NCBI RefSeq assembly: GCF_900473965.1
Contig: NZ_UCNJ01000025.1
Coordinates: 124,001-188,000, forward strand
Source: Synechococcus sp. UW179A
GTDB lineage: Bacteria > Cyanobacteriota > Cyanobacteriia > PCC-6307 > Cyanobiaceae
Direction of reading: 5' to 3'
Length of the DNA stretch: 64,000 bases
Below the pieces are notes generated by a model. It had not been told where the DNA came from. It made no database searches and saw nothing but the letters and a program-made list of their open reading frames with translations. A program made the translations under genes and the position numbers. The stretch's first letter is position 1. The number at the start of each line of letters is the position of its first letter. Below, one piece after another: positions 17,764 through 28,467 of this stretch.

Positions 17764-18405
17764 TCAAGACTTGATGTCGAGCAGCTCCACTTCGAAAATC
17801 AGCGTTGCGTTGGGTGGAATGACGCCGCCGGCTCCGCGGGTGCCGTAGCCGAGCTCAGGTGGGATCACCAGCCTGCGCTTGCCGCCCACCTTCATGCCCT
17901 GGACGCCTTCATCCCATCCTTTAATGACTTGCCCGCGTCCGAGCGGGAAGCTGAAGGGCTTGCCGCGGTCATAGCTGGCGTCGAACTGTTCGCCGTTTTC
18001 CAGCGTTCCTCGGTAATGGACCACAACGGTCTGCCCGGCGACGGCTTCAGGCCCGGTGCCGACCTCAAGGTCGGTGATGCGCAAACCGTTGGCGAGGATC
18101 TGAGATTTATCGGCGCTCATGGCGCCTCCCAGTGCCGACGCGTCGGCTTGGTTGGTGTCGGGTGCCATAGCGAAAAGGGTTGGATTGGTCTCATCGGGAT
18201 CCAGTTCCATCGGACTGGATGCGCTGCTCAGACCAGCGGTCTGAACGATGGCGGGTTGCGCTGCCGGAGCTGCGGCGATCACGGTGGATGGAGCCACGAT
18301 CTGACTGACGAGAGCCACGATCAGGCATCCCACGCAGACGGCAGAACTGATCAGAATGTCGCGCACTGGAGATCTGTTCGTTCCTGCTAATTCTGGCAGG
18401 CTCAC
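17764..18405 (-). CDS. Membrane-anchored or exported FKBP-type peptidyl-prolyl isomerase
   Basis: A 213-residue protein with an N-terminal hydrophobic segment ([20 protein letters not shown], residues 17-36), an Ala-rich linker, and a C-terminal FKBP domain (about residues 105-213). The domain shows [59 protein letters not shown] and [16 protein letters not shown], with the conserved Tyr, Phe, Trp and Tyr of the active pocket. It probably helps fold lumenal or periplasmic proteins. Its start overlaps the 3' end of the phasin-like gene by 4 bp. Confidence 0.9.
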   Translation of the reverse strand: MSLPELAGTNRSPVRDILISSAVCVGCLIVALVSQIVAPSTVIAAAPAAQPAIVQTAGLSSASSPMELDPDETNPTLFAMAPDTNQADASALGGAMSADKSQILANGLRITDLEVGTGPEAVAGQTVVVHYRGTLENGEQFDASYDRGKPFSFPLGRGQVIKGWDEGVQGMKVGGKRRLVIPPELGYGTRGAGGVIPPNATLIFEVELLDIKS

Positions 18406-18731
18406 TCCTGACGATCACGTTGGCGCAGCTGTTGCTCGAGTCGGTCGATCCGGCCCCGCAGTTCATCCAGCTCCTTCTGGCTGGCGAGACCCAGATCCTG
18501 AAGCAAGTTGTCACGGTTGCGTTCGAGGTTGCGCCCCATCTGCTGCTCAAGCTCGGGTGTTTCCCCGCGCAGAGCCTTCAGGACGTCGTCCACGAGTGCG
18601 GAGGCATGAGTTGCATCCAGGCGTCCACTGCTGACCCATTCCTGGGTCACGTAGCGAAGACGGTCAGCCACCAGGGTGGTGGTTCCGAGACCACGGAGCA
18701 GCAGTTGCTGAAGGGGGTTGGCGGTCTCCAT
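18402..18731 (-). CDS. Phasin-like / coiled-coil small protein
   Basis: A 109-residue helical, charged protein. The end ([20 protein letters not shown], then LRQRDRQE) is a coiled coil; the first part ([20 protein letters not shown]) is an amphipathic helix. This layout matches PhaF/phasin-family-like small cyanobacterial proteins, but no PHA genes are nearby, so the role is open. Co-transcribed with the FKBP gene (ATGA overlap). It is divergent from lnt. Confidence 0.75.
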   Translation of the reverse strand: METANPLQQLLLRGLGTTTLVADRLRYVTQEWVSSGRLDATHASALVDDVLKALRGETPELEQQMGRNLERNRDNLLQDLGLASQKELDELRGRIDRLEQQLRQRDRQE

Positions 18732-18785
18732 CGAGAATCGCAGTTCAGTCCGAATTCAGGATGACGGCATCCAATGGTGCTGACC

Positions 18786-20303
18786 ATGGGCAATGACCGA
18801 TCCCTGCGATTGCTCAGGGGGTTGAGCGGAGGCGTTCTGGCAGGACTAGGCCTCTGTCTTTCAGGTCCCTGGTGGATGGTTCCAGCCTTGGCGTTGTTGT
18901 GGTCTGTGGTCCGATCTCCTCTGGCGGCGGCACTGTGGGCCGCGGTGGCCATAGCCATCAGCCATCGCTGGTTGATTGCCCTTCACCCCCTGACCTGGCT
19001 CGGGGTACCAGCACCACTGAGTCTCCCCCTTGCTCTGATGGTCTGGTTGGCCTGCGTCCTCTCCGCAGCCCTGCTTGTGGCGGGATGGAGTCTGTTGGCG
19101 CGCTGGCTGCCCGGTCGTAGCCGCTTAGCGCAGGCCGTGGTTCTGTCTCTGGTCTGGGGCTTGAGCGAGACACTTCTCGCCAGGGGGCCACTCTTCTGGA
19201 TTGGTGTTGGCGGGAGCGCTCTCCCCGCTGACCACTGGCTTGCAGGTCTAGCCAGTTGGTTCGGTGCCGGAGGTCTGGCAGCTGTTCAGCTCCTGCTGGG
19301 TTGGTGGCTCTGGCAATTGTGGAGTGCAGTCCGCCTTGAAGGTGAGCAGCGCTGGCGGCTGCTTCGCTGGGGTGTCCTTGCCCTTGTGCTCGCCCATGGT
19401 TTGGGTGCCGTGGCCTTGAAGGGAGTCGCTCAGGGCTCGGAAAACGACGAAGCTGCATTGCCGATGGCCCTTTGGCAAACGGCGATCCCCACCCGTGAGA
19501 AGTTCAGCGTTCGTCGGCAGACCGAGCTGCCTCGCAGATTGCGTCAGGCCCTGGACAGCGCCGAACGAGGCGGGGCCCAACTGCTGATTGCTCCTGAGGG
19601 CACGCTCCCAGTGAATTTTGGTATTGAACACGGCGAGGGGATTCCCCTGATCAGTGGAGGCTTTCGTTTCGTGGCGGGCCAGCAGCGCAGCTCACTACTG
19701 CTGATGGCATCTCAGACGCCAGGAACGTTCAACAGCATCGACAAGCACCGTCTGGTGCCGCTTGGGGAATGGGCTCCGTCTTGGCCTGGACTGGCCGGAT
19801 TGTCGGCGGTCGGAGGCCTGCAGTCAGGTGAGCCCTCCAGGCTCTGGCGCTGGGGTGGTCCTCCTGCGGCGGTGGCCATCTGTTACGAGATCAGCAATGG
19901 AACAGCCCTGGCCGAGGCCGTGGCGGATGGTGCGCAATGGATCCTGGCAGCAGCCAATCTCGACCCCTATCCGCTGCTGCTACAGAGTCAGTTCCTGGCC
20001 TTGGCACAACTGCGCAGCCTGGAGACTGCCAGGCCACTCGTCTCGGTTGCTAACACGGGCCCCACGGCTCTGATTGCCGACATGGGGGTGGTTCAGTCAG
20101 AGCTTCCAGCCATGCTCCCTGGGCTGCTGTCGGTGCGACTGGAACCGGTGCAGGGCATGACGCTGTATGCGCTTTGGCGTGAGTGGCCCCTCTGGCTGAT
20201 GCTTTTGGTGGCTGCCGGTGTTCTGCTTAGAACGAGTTCTGGATCAGGCCCCCTCCCAGCACGGACTCGCCTTCGTAGAACACCGCCGCCTGGCCGGGGG
20301 TGA
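18786..20303 (+). CDS. lnt: Apolipoprotein N-acyltransferase
   Basis: An inner-membrane enzyme that N-acylates the lipoprotein Cys. It has about 505 residues, with several transmembrane segments in the first 200 (for example [20 protein letters not shown]) and a nitrilase-like domain. The catalytic triad region shows [14 protein letters not shown] (Glu), the Lys in [15 protein letters not shown] and the Cys in [11 protein letters not shown], then [20 protein letters not shown]. The ATG at 18786 is chosen over a GTG four codons upstream. The C-terminus runs 77 bp into the convergent mnmA gene, with an Arg/Pro-rich tail likely not essential. Confidence 0.92.
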   Translation: MGNDRSLRLLRGLSGGVLAGLGLCLSGPWWMVPALALLWSVVRSPLAAALWAAVAIAISHRWLIALHPLTWLGVPAPLSLPLALMVWLACVLSAALLVAGWSLLARWLPGRSRLAQAVVLSLVWGLSETLLARGPLFWIGVGGSALPADHWLAGLASWFGAGGLAAVQLLLGWWLWQLWSAVRLEGEQRWRLLRWGVLALVLAHGLGAVALKGVAQGSENDEAALPMALWQTAIPTREKFSVRRQTELPRRLRQALDSAERGGAQLLIAPEGTLPVNFGIEHGEGIPLISGGFRFVAGQQRSSLLLMASQTPGTFNSIDKHRLVPLGEWAPSWPGLAGLSAVGGLQSGEPSRLWRWGGPPAAVAICYEISNGTALAEAVADGAQWILAAANLDPYPLLLQSQFLALAQLRSLETARPLVSVANTGPTALIADMGVVQSELPAMLPGLLSVRLEPVQGMTLYALWREWPLWLMLLVAAGVLLRTSSGSGPLPARTRLRRTPPPGRG

Positions 20304-21396
20304 TTGAGAACTGAGGCTCGTCGAACCTCAGTCGGCAGCGATGGGGACGTTGCCCAGCAATATCGGCATCACTGGCCTCGATGCAGGTGAGATCGGCCAT
20401 CACCGGGCCGCTGCGGTAACGAACTTGCACCTCCACTCTGCGGCTGAAACCTGCATCCGGTGGTGCGATCGAGACCCAGTTGATGGCTCCTACCTCACAA
20501 CAAGCGCGACCTGCCTCGGCCCTGGGTGCCACCACCACGCGATTCATCGCCGCATCAAGGCGCACGACATGCAGAGGTTCGCTCCATGCCACACCCAGTC
20601 CCTTGCGCTGGCCAATGGTGAAGTGCTCGATCCCATCGTGATGGCCCACAATTGTGCTGTCCTGAAGCACGATCTCTCCCTGTCGCGGCGGCAGATAGGC
20701 ATCGAGGAACGCTCGCATGGAGCCGTGATGGTCGGCCAGGCAGAGGTCCTGACTCTCTGGTTTCTTCGCAGTGCGCAGTCCATGGCGGCTCGCTTCCAGT
20801 CGGGTATCGGGTTTGGTGAGTTCGCCCAGCGGAAAGACCACGCGGGAAAGCACATCCTGGTTGAGGTCGTACAGGAAATAGCTCTGGTCTTTGCGGGTGT
20901 CCAGACCCCTTAAAAGCTTCCAGCGTCCTGTGGTTTCATCCAGGCGTATCCGGGCGTAATGACCTGTGGCAACGCGTTCGAGCCCCCGTTCTTGCCGTGC
21001 CCACTCGAGCATCGGTCCGAATTTCACCGACCTGTTGCAGCGCGAACAGGGCAGGGGCGTGATCCCAGCTTGGTAGCCCTCGATCAAGCCCTCCACAATT
21101 TCGCGTGCGAAGTTGTCGCGCGAATCAACGATGTGATGGGGGACGCCCAGTTGCTCGCAGATTCCTGCCGCATCCACCAGTCCTTCGGCGCAGCAGGCGC
21201 CTTTGCCGCTCATCAGCCAGAGCGTTAGCCCTTCAATTTCCCAGCCTGCCTCCACCAGCAATGCAGCGGTGAGGGAGCTGTCAACTCCTCCGGACAGCCC
21301 TACCGCCACGCGGTGCTCACCAGGCCAGGCGTGCAGGCGCTCCAGGGCCTGGGCACCGGCTGACGTGGCGGCAATGCTGGGCGTCGTTGCCGACAT
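20227..21396 (-). CDS. mnmA: tRNA-specific 2-thiouridylase MnmA
   Basis: Adds sulfur to U34 of Lys, Glu and Gln tRNAs. It has 389 residues. PP-loop [20 protein letters not shown] near residue 32, the ATP/tRNA part [20 protein letters not shown] carrying the first catalytic Cys, [16 protein letters not shown] and [20 protein letters not shown]. The second Cys is in [17 protein letters not shown], and the C-terminal barrel has [10 protein letters not shown] and [19 protein letters not shown]. Convergent with lnt. Confidence 0.94.
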   Translation of the reverse strand: MSATTPSIAATSAGAQALERLHAWPGEHRVAVGLSGGVDSSLTAALLVEAGWEIEGLTLWLMSGKGACCAEGLVDAAGICEQLGVPHHIVDSRDNFAREIVEGLIEGYQAGITPLPCSRCNRSVKFGPMLEWARQERGLERVATGHYARIRLDETTGRWKLLRGLDTRKDQSYFLYDLNQDVLSRVVFPLGELTKPDTRLEASRHGLRTAKKPESQDLCLADHHGSMRAFLDAYLPPRQGEIVLQDSTIVGHHDGIEHFTIGQRKGLGVAWSEPLHVVRLDAAMNRVVVAPRAEAGRACCEVGAINWVSIAPPDAGFSRRVEVQVRYRSGPVMADLTCIEASDADIAGQRPHRCRLRFDEPQFSITPGQAAVFYEGESVLGGGLIQNSF

Positions 21397-21436
21397 GGCT
21401 GGGCGGGCATGAACAGGATTCTCTTTCCATAGTGAG

Positions 21437-23008
21437 GTGCCATGGGTCTCGGCAGTGATCTGGCCACCCGCTGATGCAGACCATCTTCTTGTCTCCGCCG
21501 ATCAGATGCTCGCTCTGGAGAGGGAGTGGCTGGCCAGTGGCCTTGCGGTAGCGGCTTTGATGGAAACGGTGGGCCAGCGCATGGCTGACTGGTTTCTGGC
21601 ACGTCCGGAGTTATTGGCTTCCGGCGTTTTGGTGCTGGTTGGACCAGGTCACAACGGTGGCGACGGACTGGTGGTTGGTCGCAAGCTGCTGGAAGCGAAT
21701 GTGGATGTAAGGGTCTGGGCGCCTCTTGCTTTGCGTCAGCCCCTCACGCTGGAGCATTGGCGCCACCTGCACTGGCTTGGCGCCGCTTCCTTGCAGTCTT
21801 GTCCTGATCCAGCTCAACAGGGTCTTTGGATCGAGGCGCTGTTTGGTCTGGGTCAGAAGCGTCCATTGCCTGCAGATCTTGCTGATCTGCTGCAACGCAG
21901 ACAACATCATTGCCCGGGGCGTTTGGTGAGTCTGGATCTTCCCGCTGGTCTGGATTCCGATACCGGCTGCCCGATGGAGGGTGGTGCCGCGATTGCTTCG
22001 GACACTCTTTGCGTGGGATTGATCAAGCGCGGACTCGTGCAGGACGCTGCTTTGGCGCATGTGGGCCGCCTGCACCGCATTGACCTGGCTGTGCCCATGC
22101 AGCTCACGCAGTCGCTCCCACCACCGGCGAAGCTGCTTCTACGGACTGATGATCTTGCTGAACTGCCGCGTCCTCCGGAGTTGCCGGTGGCGACGAAATA
22201 TCAGAGGGGGCGTCTGTTGTTGATCGCTGGCAGCGAGCGCTATCGGGGTGCAGCCCACCTAGCACTGCGTGGGGCCCTGGCCAGTGGTGCTGGCAGTGTC
22301 GAGGCCTGTCTCCCTGATTGCGTGGCGGAACATCTCTGGCAGCAGGCTCCTGAGGTGGTTCTAAGGGCGCGTCTCTCGTCGGACCACCGTGGGGCATTGG
22401 CGTGGGGAGGGGCCTGGGATGAGTGTGATCTGGCTCGTTTAGATGCCGTCCTGCTTGGGCCGGGTCTGGGAATGGTGCAGGGATGTTGGCACCAGTGGGC
22501 GGATCCCCTGCTTGGTTTCACCGGCTTGCTTGTGCTTGATGCCGATGGGCTTAATCAACTAGCTGCCGCTGATGGCGGCTGGCGCTGGTTGTTGAAACGA
22601 TCTGGACCGACGTGGATCACGCCTCACAGCAGTGAATTTGAGCGCTTGTTCCCCGACTGCCTGCAGGCCTCTCCGCTGGACAAGGCCGCGGCAGCGGCAA
22701 ATTGCTCAGGTGCGGTTGTGTTGCTGAAGGGTGCTCACACCGTGATTGCTTCCCCTGGCGGAGACGTGAGGCAACTAACAGGCACTGATCCAGAGGTGGC
22801 TCGCACAGGCCTGGGTGATCTTCTGGCTGGTCACGCCGCTGGTTGGGGATCCCGCTGTCTAGCGGCCAAGGGCTATCTCAGTTTCGAAGACCTTGCCGCA
22901 TCTGCCTTGTTACACGCCGTTGCGGCTCAACAATGCGATCGAGGCAGTGGTGCAATCGCAATTTCAGATCAATTAGCGAGTCTCACGCGTTTCAAGTTGC
23001 GATCTTGA
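21437..23008 (+). CDS. nnrD: Bifunctional NAD(P)HX epimerase / ADP-dependent dehydratase
   Basis: Repairs hydrated NAD(P)H. It has 523 residues in two domains. The N-terminal YjeF/NnrE domain (about 1-210) has [20 protein letters not shown] and [13 protein letters not shown]. The C-terminal ribokinase-like NnrD domain has [60 protein letters not shown] and [14 protein letters not shown]. The printed GTG start is early; a GTG at 21455 giving [18 protein letters not shown] is equally plausible. Divergent from mnmA with about 40 bp between, so the promoters must be tight. Confidence 0.92.
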   Translation: MPWVSAVIWPPADADHLLVSADQMLALEREWLASGLAVAALMETVGQRMADWFLARPELLASGVLVLVGPGHNGGDGLVVGRKLLEANVDVRVWAPLALRQPLTLEHWRHLHWLGAASLQSCPDPAQQGLWIEALFGLGQKRPLPADLADLLQRRQHHCPGRLVSLDLPAGLDSDTGCPMEGGAAIASDTLCVGLIKRGLVQDAALAHVGRLHRIDLAVPMQLTQSLPPPAKLLLRTDDLAELPRPPELPVATKYQRGRLLLIAGSERYRGAAHLALRGALASGAGSVEACLPDCVAEHLWQQAPEVVLRARLSSDHRGALAWGGAWDECDLARLDAVLLGPGLGMVQGCWHQWADPLLGFTGLLVLDADGLNQLAAADGGWRWLLKRSGPTWITPHSSEFERLFPDCLQASPLDKAAAAANCSGAVVLLKGAHTVIASPGGDVRQLTGTDPEVARTGLGDLLAGHAAGWGSRCLAAKGYLSFEDLAASALLHAVAAQQCDRGSGAIAISDQLASLTRFKLRS

Positions 23009-23162
23009 CTTGATGTGCTGATGAGTTTGGCATATCTACATTTTTTACAAGATTCACCGGGTTTTGTGTCGTTTTCAACGCATGAATCTGAAGGGTTGCT
23101 GAAAACACATCGCTGATCGTGAAATTCATAGGACAGTCGCATCACGACACAGATTCATCCCC

Positions 23163-24104
23163 ATGGTCTCATCGGCAGCAGGGGTTTCAGAAACCCAAAA
23201 ACGACGAAGTAGTGATCCGATCAGTTGGTACCTCGCCACGATCGGCCGGATTCCTCTGCTTACTCCAGCTGAGGAGATTGAGTTGGGGAACCAGGTGCAG
23301 CAACTCATGCAACTCACTGAGGATGGAACGATTCCACCTGACAGTGAGTCATTCTCAAGCAAGCAGAAGCGGATGATTCGCGTTGGCCTGCGTGCCAAGC
23401 AGCGAATGATGAAAGCCAATCTGCGCTTGGTTGTGAGTGTCGCCAAAAAATATCAAGGGAAAGGTCTTGAACTGCTTGATCTGATTCAAGAGGGTTCGCT
23501 TGGGCTGGAGCGTGCTGTTGAAAAATTTGATCCCACCCGTGGCTACAAATTCTCGACCTACGCCTTTTGGTGGATTCGCCAGAGCATGACGCGCGCCATT
23601 GCTTGTCAATCGCGCACCATCCGTTTGCCTGTTCATCTCAGCGAGCGCCTCACAACGATTCGCAAAGTGAGTTTGGATCTCGCCCACAAGCTCGGTGCGA
23701 TGCCCAGTCGACTCGAGATCGCTGAGGCGATGGACATGCCTGTTCAAGAACTTGATTCGCTGTTGAGGCAGGCACTGACCACCAGCAGCTTGGATGCACC
23801 TGTGAATGGCGAGGAAGGTCGTAGCTTCCTTGGCGACCTGATTGCTGACTCTTCACTGGGCGAGCCGCTCGACAAGGTGGAGCAACGCATTCATCACGAA
23901 CAGCTCGGGCGCTGGATGAGCCATCTCAGTGATCAGGAACAGCACGTTCTCACCCTGCGTTTCGGTCTGAATGGCAATGAGCGACACACATTGGCCGAAA
24001 TTGGTCGTTTGCTTGAGGTCTCGCGTGAGCGTGTCCGTCAGGTGGAGCTCAAGGCATTGCGCAAACTGCGTAACCTGACACGTCGCGTTGCACCCAGCTT
24101 CTGA
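23163..24104 (+). CDS. Group 2 sigma-70 family RNA polymerase sigma factor
   Basis: A non-essential RpoD-like sigma factor, 313 residues. Region 1.2: DPISWYLATIGRIPLLTPAE. Region 2: NLRLVVSVAKKYQGKGLELL, DLIQEGSLGLERAVEKFDPT, YKFSTYAFWWIRQSMTRAIA. Region 3 follows, and region 4 has LTLRFGLNGNERHTLAEIGR and VSRERVRQVELKALRKLRNL. It lacks the long region 1.1 of the primary sigma, as expected for group 2. The 154-bp AT-rich leader before it suggests its own promoter. Conditions for activity cannot be inferred. Confidence 0.92.
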   Translation: MVSSAAGVSETQKRRSSDPISWYLATIGRIPLLTPAEEIELGNQVQQLMQLTEDGTIPPDSESFSSKQKRMIRVGLRAKQRMMKANLRLVVSVAKKYQGKGLELLDLIQEGSLGLERAVEKFDPTRGYKFSTYAFWWIRQSMTRAIACQSRTIRLPVHLSERLTTIRKVSLDLAHKLGAMPSRLEIAEAMDMPVQELDSLLRQALTTSSLDAPVNGEEGRSFLGDLIADSSLGEPLDKVEQRIHHEQLGRWMSHLSDQEQHVLTLRFGLNGNERHTLAEIGRLLEVSRERVRQVELKALRKLRNLTRRVAPSF

Positions 24105-24134
24105 TTTGTCAGAGGTCAGTGGTCCTTTGAATCG

Positions 24135-25049
24135 TTGAAACCACCACTCGTTTATCACGAGGTTTACAGCGCTCCGCTCCCCAGTAGTCATCGTTTCCCG
24201 ATGGCGAAGTTTCGCCAGCTCGACAGATGTCTCAGAGACACGGGGCTGGCCAATGACGTTCAGATGCATCGACCACTTCCAGTTCCTCGTCGGCTACTGG
24301 AATTGGTGCATGACCGCGCCTATCACGAAGCATTTGCCAGGGACAGGCTGGATCGCCAGGCACAAAGGCGAATTGGACTTCCTGTTACGACCCCTTTGGT
24401 GCAGCGTACCTTTCTTGCCGTTGGAGGTTCGCTTCTCACAGCTCAACTGGCTTTGAAGCATGGTCTGGCCTGCCACCTCGCCGGTGGAACGCACCATGCC
24501 TTTCCTCGTTACGGCAGTGGGTTCTGTATCTTCAATGACCTGGCGATCTGTGCTCGCGTGCTGCTGGAGCAGCAGGGCCTTAGCCAGATCATGGTGGTGG
24601 ATCTTGATGTCCACCAGGGCGATGCCACTGCGCTGATCTTCCAGGACGACCCCCGCGTATTCACCTTTTCAGCGCATGCTCTGTCCAATTTTCCTGCGCG
24701 TAAGCAGAACAGTGATCTCGACCTGCCGATCAGCGATGGGGTGGAGGATCAGGAGTACCTCGCCTTGATTGGCGAGCATCTGCCCGATCTGCTGGACCGG
24801 TTGAATCCGCAGATCGTTCTTTACAACGCCGGTGTTGATCCTCATCGCGATGATCGTCTGGGACGACTGGCCTTAACGGATGTCGGCCTGTTGCAAAGGG
24901 ATCACCTGGTGCTGGATGCCTGTCTGCGCCGCAATATTCCAGTGGCCACAGTGATTGGCGGTGGTTACGACGCCATGACGCCATTGGTCAAGCGGCATGC
25001 ACTGGTGTTCAGGGCCGCAGCTGATCAGGCCCGTTTGCATGGTCTGTGA
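24135..25049 (+). CDS. Histone-deacetylase-family zinc hydrolase
   Basis: A class of arginase-fold deacetylases found in bacteria (acetoin-utilisation/acetylpolyamine deacetylase type), 304 residues from TTG 24135. Active-site motifs: HLAGGTHHAFPRYGSGFCIF with the tandem His, VVDLDVHQGDATA with the Zn Asp/His, and LYNAGVDPHRDDRLGRLALT with the second Zn Asp and nearby Asp; a Gly-rich end GGGYDAM. The start gives MKPPLVYHEVYSAPLPSSHR, matching family N-termini. The substrate may be an acetylated small molecule or protein lysine. Confidence 0.9.
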   Translation: MKPPLVYHEVYSAPLPSSHRFPMAKFRQLDRCLRDTGLANDVQMHRPLPVPRRLLELVHDRAYHEAFARDRLDRQAQRRIGLPVTTPLVQRTFLAVGGSLLTAQLALKHGLACHLAGGTHHAFPRYGSGFCIFNDLAICARVLLEQQGLSQIMVVDLDVHQGDATALIFQDDPRVFTFSAHALSNFPARKQNSDLDLPISDGVEDQEYLALIGEHLPDLLDRLNPQIVLYNAGVDPHRDDRLGRLALTDVGLLQRDHLVLDACLRRNIPVATVIGGGYDAMTPLVKRHALVFRAAADQARLHGL

Positions 25050-25094
25050 TCAGTTTGAGATGGGTTGATCAGGCTCTGGCTTTGAGGCCGGGCG

Positions 25095-26198
25095 TCAGTC
25101 TTCGGCCCAGATGTAGCGGGTGAGTTCAGAGCCATCCGGTTCGGGTGCGCTGAGGGCGAAGTCGACACAGTCCTGCACGATGCCATCGATGTCCTTTTCG
25201 ATCGCTCGCAGGTCTTCGCTGCTGGTTAAACCGGAGCCGACTAGATCGCGTTCAAGCGCTTTGAGTGGATCGCGTTTGGCCCAGAACTGTTTTTCCTCTT
25301 CGGCGCGCAGTTCATCGGGGTCAGCCAGCGAATGGCCTCGGAAGCGGTAGGTCAGGCACTCCAACACCGTGGGACCTTCTCCAGCCCGGGCACGTTCAAC
25401 GGCTCGCTGAGCTGCAGCCCGAACGGCCAGCACGTCCATACCATCGACCTCTTCTCCGGCCATGCCGAAAGCACCGGCCTTGCGCCAGATCTCCGGATCG
25501 CTGGTGGCACGGTCGTGGGCCATGCCGATCGCCCATTTGTTGTTCTCCACCACAAAAATGATCGGCAGCTTCCAGAGCTGCGCCATGTTCAGGCACTCGA
25601 AGAATTGGCCGTTGTTGCAAGTGCCGTCTCCGAAAAATGCTGCAGTGACGGAATTGCTGCTGGGGTCACCCAGGGCATCCCGCTTGTAGCGGCTGGTGAA
25701 TGCTGCTCCGAGGGCCACCGGGATGCCTTCCCCGATGAAGGCAAAACCGCCAAGCAGATGGTGCTCTTTGGAAAACAGGTGCATCGAGCCTCCCCGCCCT
25801 TTGCTGCAACCTGTTTCCTTGCCGAACAGTTCGCTCATCACCTCACGGGCTGGAACCCCAGCACTGAGGGCATGAACGTGATCGCGGTAGGTGCTGCAGA
25901 ACCAGTCGTGTTGTCGCTTCATAGCGCCGATCACACCGGTGCTCACAGCTTCCTGGCCGTTGTAAAGGTGCACGAAGCCAAACATTTTGCCGCGGTAGTA
26001 CATCTCCGCGCATTTGTCCTCAAAGCGGCGTCCCAGGGTCATGTCGCGATACAGCGCCAGGCCGGTCTCCCTGTCAACGGTGGCCCTTTGGGCTGTCACC
26101 AGGGTCGAAAGCCGTTCCGCATGGGCACCGAGCAGGGACTGGCCGTCGGAGGCGGTGGCGCTGCGTGACTCTGTGCCGATTGCGATGTCCTGACCCAT
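25095..26198 (-). CDS. pdhA: Pyruvate dehydrogenase E1 component, alpha subunit
   Basis: ThDP-dependent subunit of the pyruvate dehydrogenase complex feeding acetyl-CoA. It has 367 residues from ATG 26198 (an upstream GTG at 26264 would overlap the divergent neighbour). Motifs: [40 protein letters not shown], and the ThDP fold [20 protein letters not shown] with [35 protein letters not shown] is the phosphorylation-loop-like region. E1-beta is not in the window; the E3 gene lpdA is at 14485. Confidence 0.94.
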   Translation of the reverse strand: MGQDIAIGTESRSATASDGQSLLGAHAERLSTLVTAQRATVDRETGLALYRDMTLGRRFEDKCAEMYYRGKMFGFVHLYNGQEAVSTGVIGAMKRQHDWFCSTYRDHVHALSAGVPAREVMSELFGKETGCSKGRGGSMHLFSKEHHLLGGFAFIGEGIPVALGAAFTSRYKRDALGDPSSNSVTAAFFGDGTCNNGQFFECLNMAQLWKLPIIFVVENNKWAIGMAHDRATSDPEIWRKAGAFGMAGEEVDGMDVLAVRAAAQRAVERARAGEGPTVLECLTYRFRGHSLADPDELRAEEEKQFWAKRDPLKALERDLVGSGLTSSEDLRAIEKDIDGIVQDCVDFALSAPEPDGSELTRYIWAED

Positions 26199-26292
26199 GG
26201 CACCACCTATTTGACCACCAACTTTAAGGGTCCATGGCGGATCGATGGGCAAAATCCCAGACACTGCCTACAGTCTGCAGCCAATGGCTGCA

Positions 26293-28386
26293 ATGCTGGT
26301 GGACCTTCCCATCGACCATTTCCGTCTGCTGGGGGTTAGTCCAACGGCTGAACCTGAGGCAGTGTTGCGCACACTTCAGTTGCGCTTGGATCGTTGTCCC
26401 GATCAAGGTTTCACCCACGAGGCACTGAATCAAAGGGCTGAACTGCTTCGCCTGTCAGCCGATCTGCTTACGGATCCTGAGCGCCGTGGCCAGTACGAAG
26501 CAACACTGCTGGAACTCGGTCAGGATCATCCAGGCGACGCCACTGGCCTGGAACTGTCCTCCAATCTGGAGGTCGCCGGCCTGATGCTCCTTTGGGAAGC
26601 CCATGCACCCCATGAGGCCTTTCAGTTGGCTCGTCAGGCCTTGCAACCGCCTCAGGCTCCTGCTTTGGGTAGTAGCAGGGAGTCGGATTTGGCCTTGTTG
26701 GCCGCTCTGGCAGCCCGCGACGCTGCAGTTCAGGACCAAGAGCAGCGCCGCTATGAATCGGCAGCCAATCTGCTGCAGGAGGGGATGCAGCTGCTTCAGC
26801 GAATGGGCAAGCTTCCCGAGCAGAGGCAGGTGTTGGAACACGATCTCTTCAGGCTTTGTCCCTTCCGAATTCTTGATCTGCTGAGTCGTGATCTTGCTGA
26901 GCAATCGGCGCGACATGAAGGCTTGATGATGCTGGAGGCTTTCATCAGCGATCGGGGCGGTCTCGAAGGGAGTGCCCTTGAGGGGCTGGAGACCGCTGAA
27001 CTGCCCGCAGGTATGGATCAGGGCGCCTTTGAGTTGTTTTTTCAGCAGATTCGTCGCTTCCTGACCGTGCAGGAGCAAGTGGATCTGTTTAGACGCCTGC
27101 AGGAGGCGGGCTCAGCAGATGCGTCGTTCCTCGTTGTCATGGCTCTTGCGGCTGCGGGTTTTTCCCAGCGCAAACCTGAACGGGTTCAGGACGCCCGCAC
27201 CCGTTTGGAAGAACTCACGCTTGACGGTCTTGACACCCAACCTCTTCTGGGATGTCTTGATCTTCTTCTCGGCGATGTGGATCGGGCCGAGCGTCATTTT
27301 GCAAGCAGTCCTGATCCTGCCCTCAAGACTTGGCTCTCAGCGCATCCTGGCGACGCCTTGGCAGCGCTCTGCGACTACTGCCGCACTTGGCTGGGACGCG
27401 ATGTGCTGCCCGGTTATAGAGATGTCGATGCCGAAGCCATCGATCTGGAGGCCTGGTTTGCTGATCGGGATGTGCAGGCTTACGTCGAGCGGTTGGAGCG
27501 TCAGGAGCAGCCTCGAGATTGGTCACTCGAAAACTTGTCTCCGTTAACAGTGGATCCAGACGGAACGCTGCCGCTGCCTCTGCTTGATTCCGATTCTCCA
27601 GTGGATGACAAGGCTCATCAAGAGGATGGGGCCGTGGCAGGTTTCGCATGGCCCTCTCTGCCTCGTCCATCTCTTCAGTCCATGCCGCAGCTGCAATGGC
27701 CGAAGCTGCCTCAACCCAGTCGTTCGACCTGGATCGGAACCGGGGTGTTTCTTGCTGTGGTTCTGGTGATCGGGGTCTTTAGTGTCATCGGTCTTCGCCG
27801 TGAAGCTGAGCAGCCCCAGCTGGCTGATGAAACATCAATGGATGCACCTGTTGATCAGCCGGCTTCAGATGCGCAGCAGCAGAGCTCTGATCAGGATGCC
27901 GCTGATGCTTCCACTGAGAATGGTGTGCCAGATCTCACGGAAGCGCCTGAGCCCGAGCCTGCTTCCGCCGCCGTGGCTGAATCTGATCCGGTGCTTCGTT
28001 CTGAGCGTCCCTCCGATGCCCAGCTGGAGGCCCTGCTTCAGGCCTGGCTGGATCGCAAAGCCTCTGTTTTGCGTGGTGATGGCTCAGCGGATGAACGTCT
28101 TCAACCCATTGCCAGATCCAGGCTGATCAATCAGGTGCGCCAGCAGCGATCTGCTGATCAGTCAGCAGGACTGACCCAAAAGATTGATGCCTCAATCGAT
28201 TTTATGAGGGTCATCAGCCGTACGCCCCAGCGCATCGAGCTACGTGCCGATGTGGACTACAGCGATCAAACGCTCAACGCAGCTGGAACTGTGGTGAACA
28301 GCACAGCGCCGAAATCACTCAAGGTGACTTACATCCTTGGCCGAGATGAGGATGGCTGGCGCCTGCAGGCCTATGCACCGGTCTGA
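26293..28386 (+). CDS. ARC6/Ftn2 (ZipN)-like cell division protein
   Basis: A cyanobacterial divisome protein that tethers FtsZ to the membrane, here about 697 residues. The N-terminal J-domain-like region reads VDLPIDHFRLLGVSPTAEPE and LLTDPERRGQYEATLLELG (no HPD triplet is visible, as in ARC6). A long helical middle is followed by one transmembrane segment WIGTGVFLAVVLVIGVFSVI near residue 505, an acidic linker, and the C-terminal IMS/ARC6-like domain (LLQAWLDRKASVLRGDGS to GWRLQAYAPV). ATG 26293 preferred; 26284 possible. Divergent from pdhA. Confidence 0.85.
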   Translation: MLVDLPIDHFRLLGVSPTAEPEAVLRTLQLRLDRCPDQGFTHEALNQRAELLRLSADLLTDPERRGQYEATLLELGQDHPGDATGLELSSNLEVAGLMLLWEAHAPHEAFQLARQALQPPQAPALGSSRESDLALLAALAARDAAVQDQEQRRYESAANLLQEGMQLLQRMGKLPEQRQVLEHDLFRLCPFRILDLLSRDLAEQSARHEGLMMLEAFISDRGGLEGSALEGLETAELPAGMDQGAFELFFQQIRRFLTVQEQVDLFRRLQEAGSADASFLVVMALAAAGFSQRKPERVQDARTRLEELTLDGLDTQPLLGCLDLLLGDVDRAERHFASSPDPALKTWLSAHPGDALAALCDYCRTWLGRDVLPGYRDVDAEAIDLEAWFADRDVQAYVERLERQEQPRDWSLENLSPLTVDPDGTLPLPLLDSDSPVDDKAHQEDGAVAGFAWPSLPRPSLQSMPQLQWPKLPQPSRSTWIGTGVFLAVVLVIGVFSVIGLRREAEQPQLADETSMDAPVDQPASDAQQQSSDQDAADASTENGVPDLTEAPEPEPASAAVAESDPVLRSERPSDAQLEALLQAWLDRKASVLRGDGSADERLQPIARSRLINQVRQQRSADQSAGLTQKIDASIDFMRVISRTPQRIELRADVDYSDQTLNAAGTVVNSTAPKSLKVTYILGRDEDGWRLQAYAPV

Positions 28387-28467
28387 TCGACCGATCAGCT
28401 TTGAGCAGATTGCACCTCCACCCCCTGCCACTTTTACGATCAGAGAACTGAAACCGATGTCCGGCCG

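Noticed and set aside
26198-26264. Longer pdhA start at 26264
   Set aside because: It would overlap the divergent ARC6-like gene's 5' region and adds residues with no similarity to the family start.
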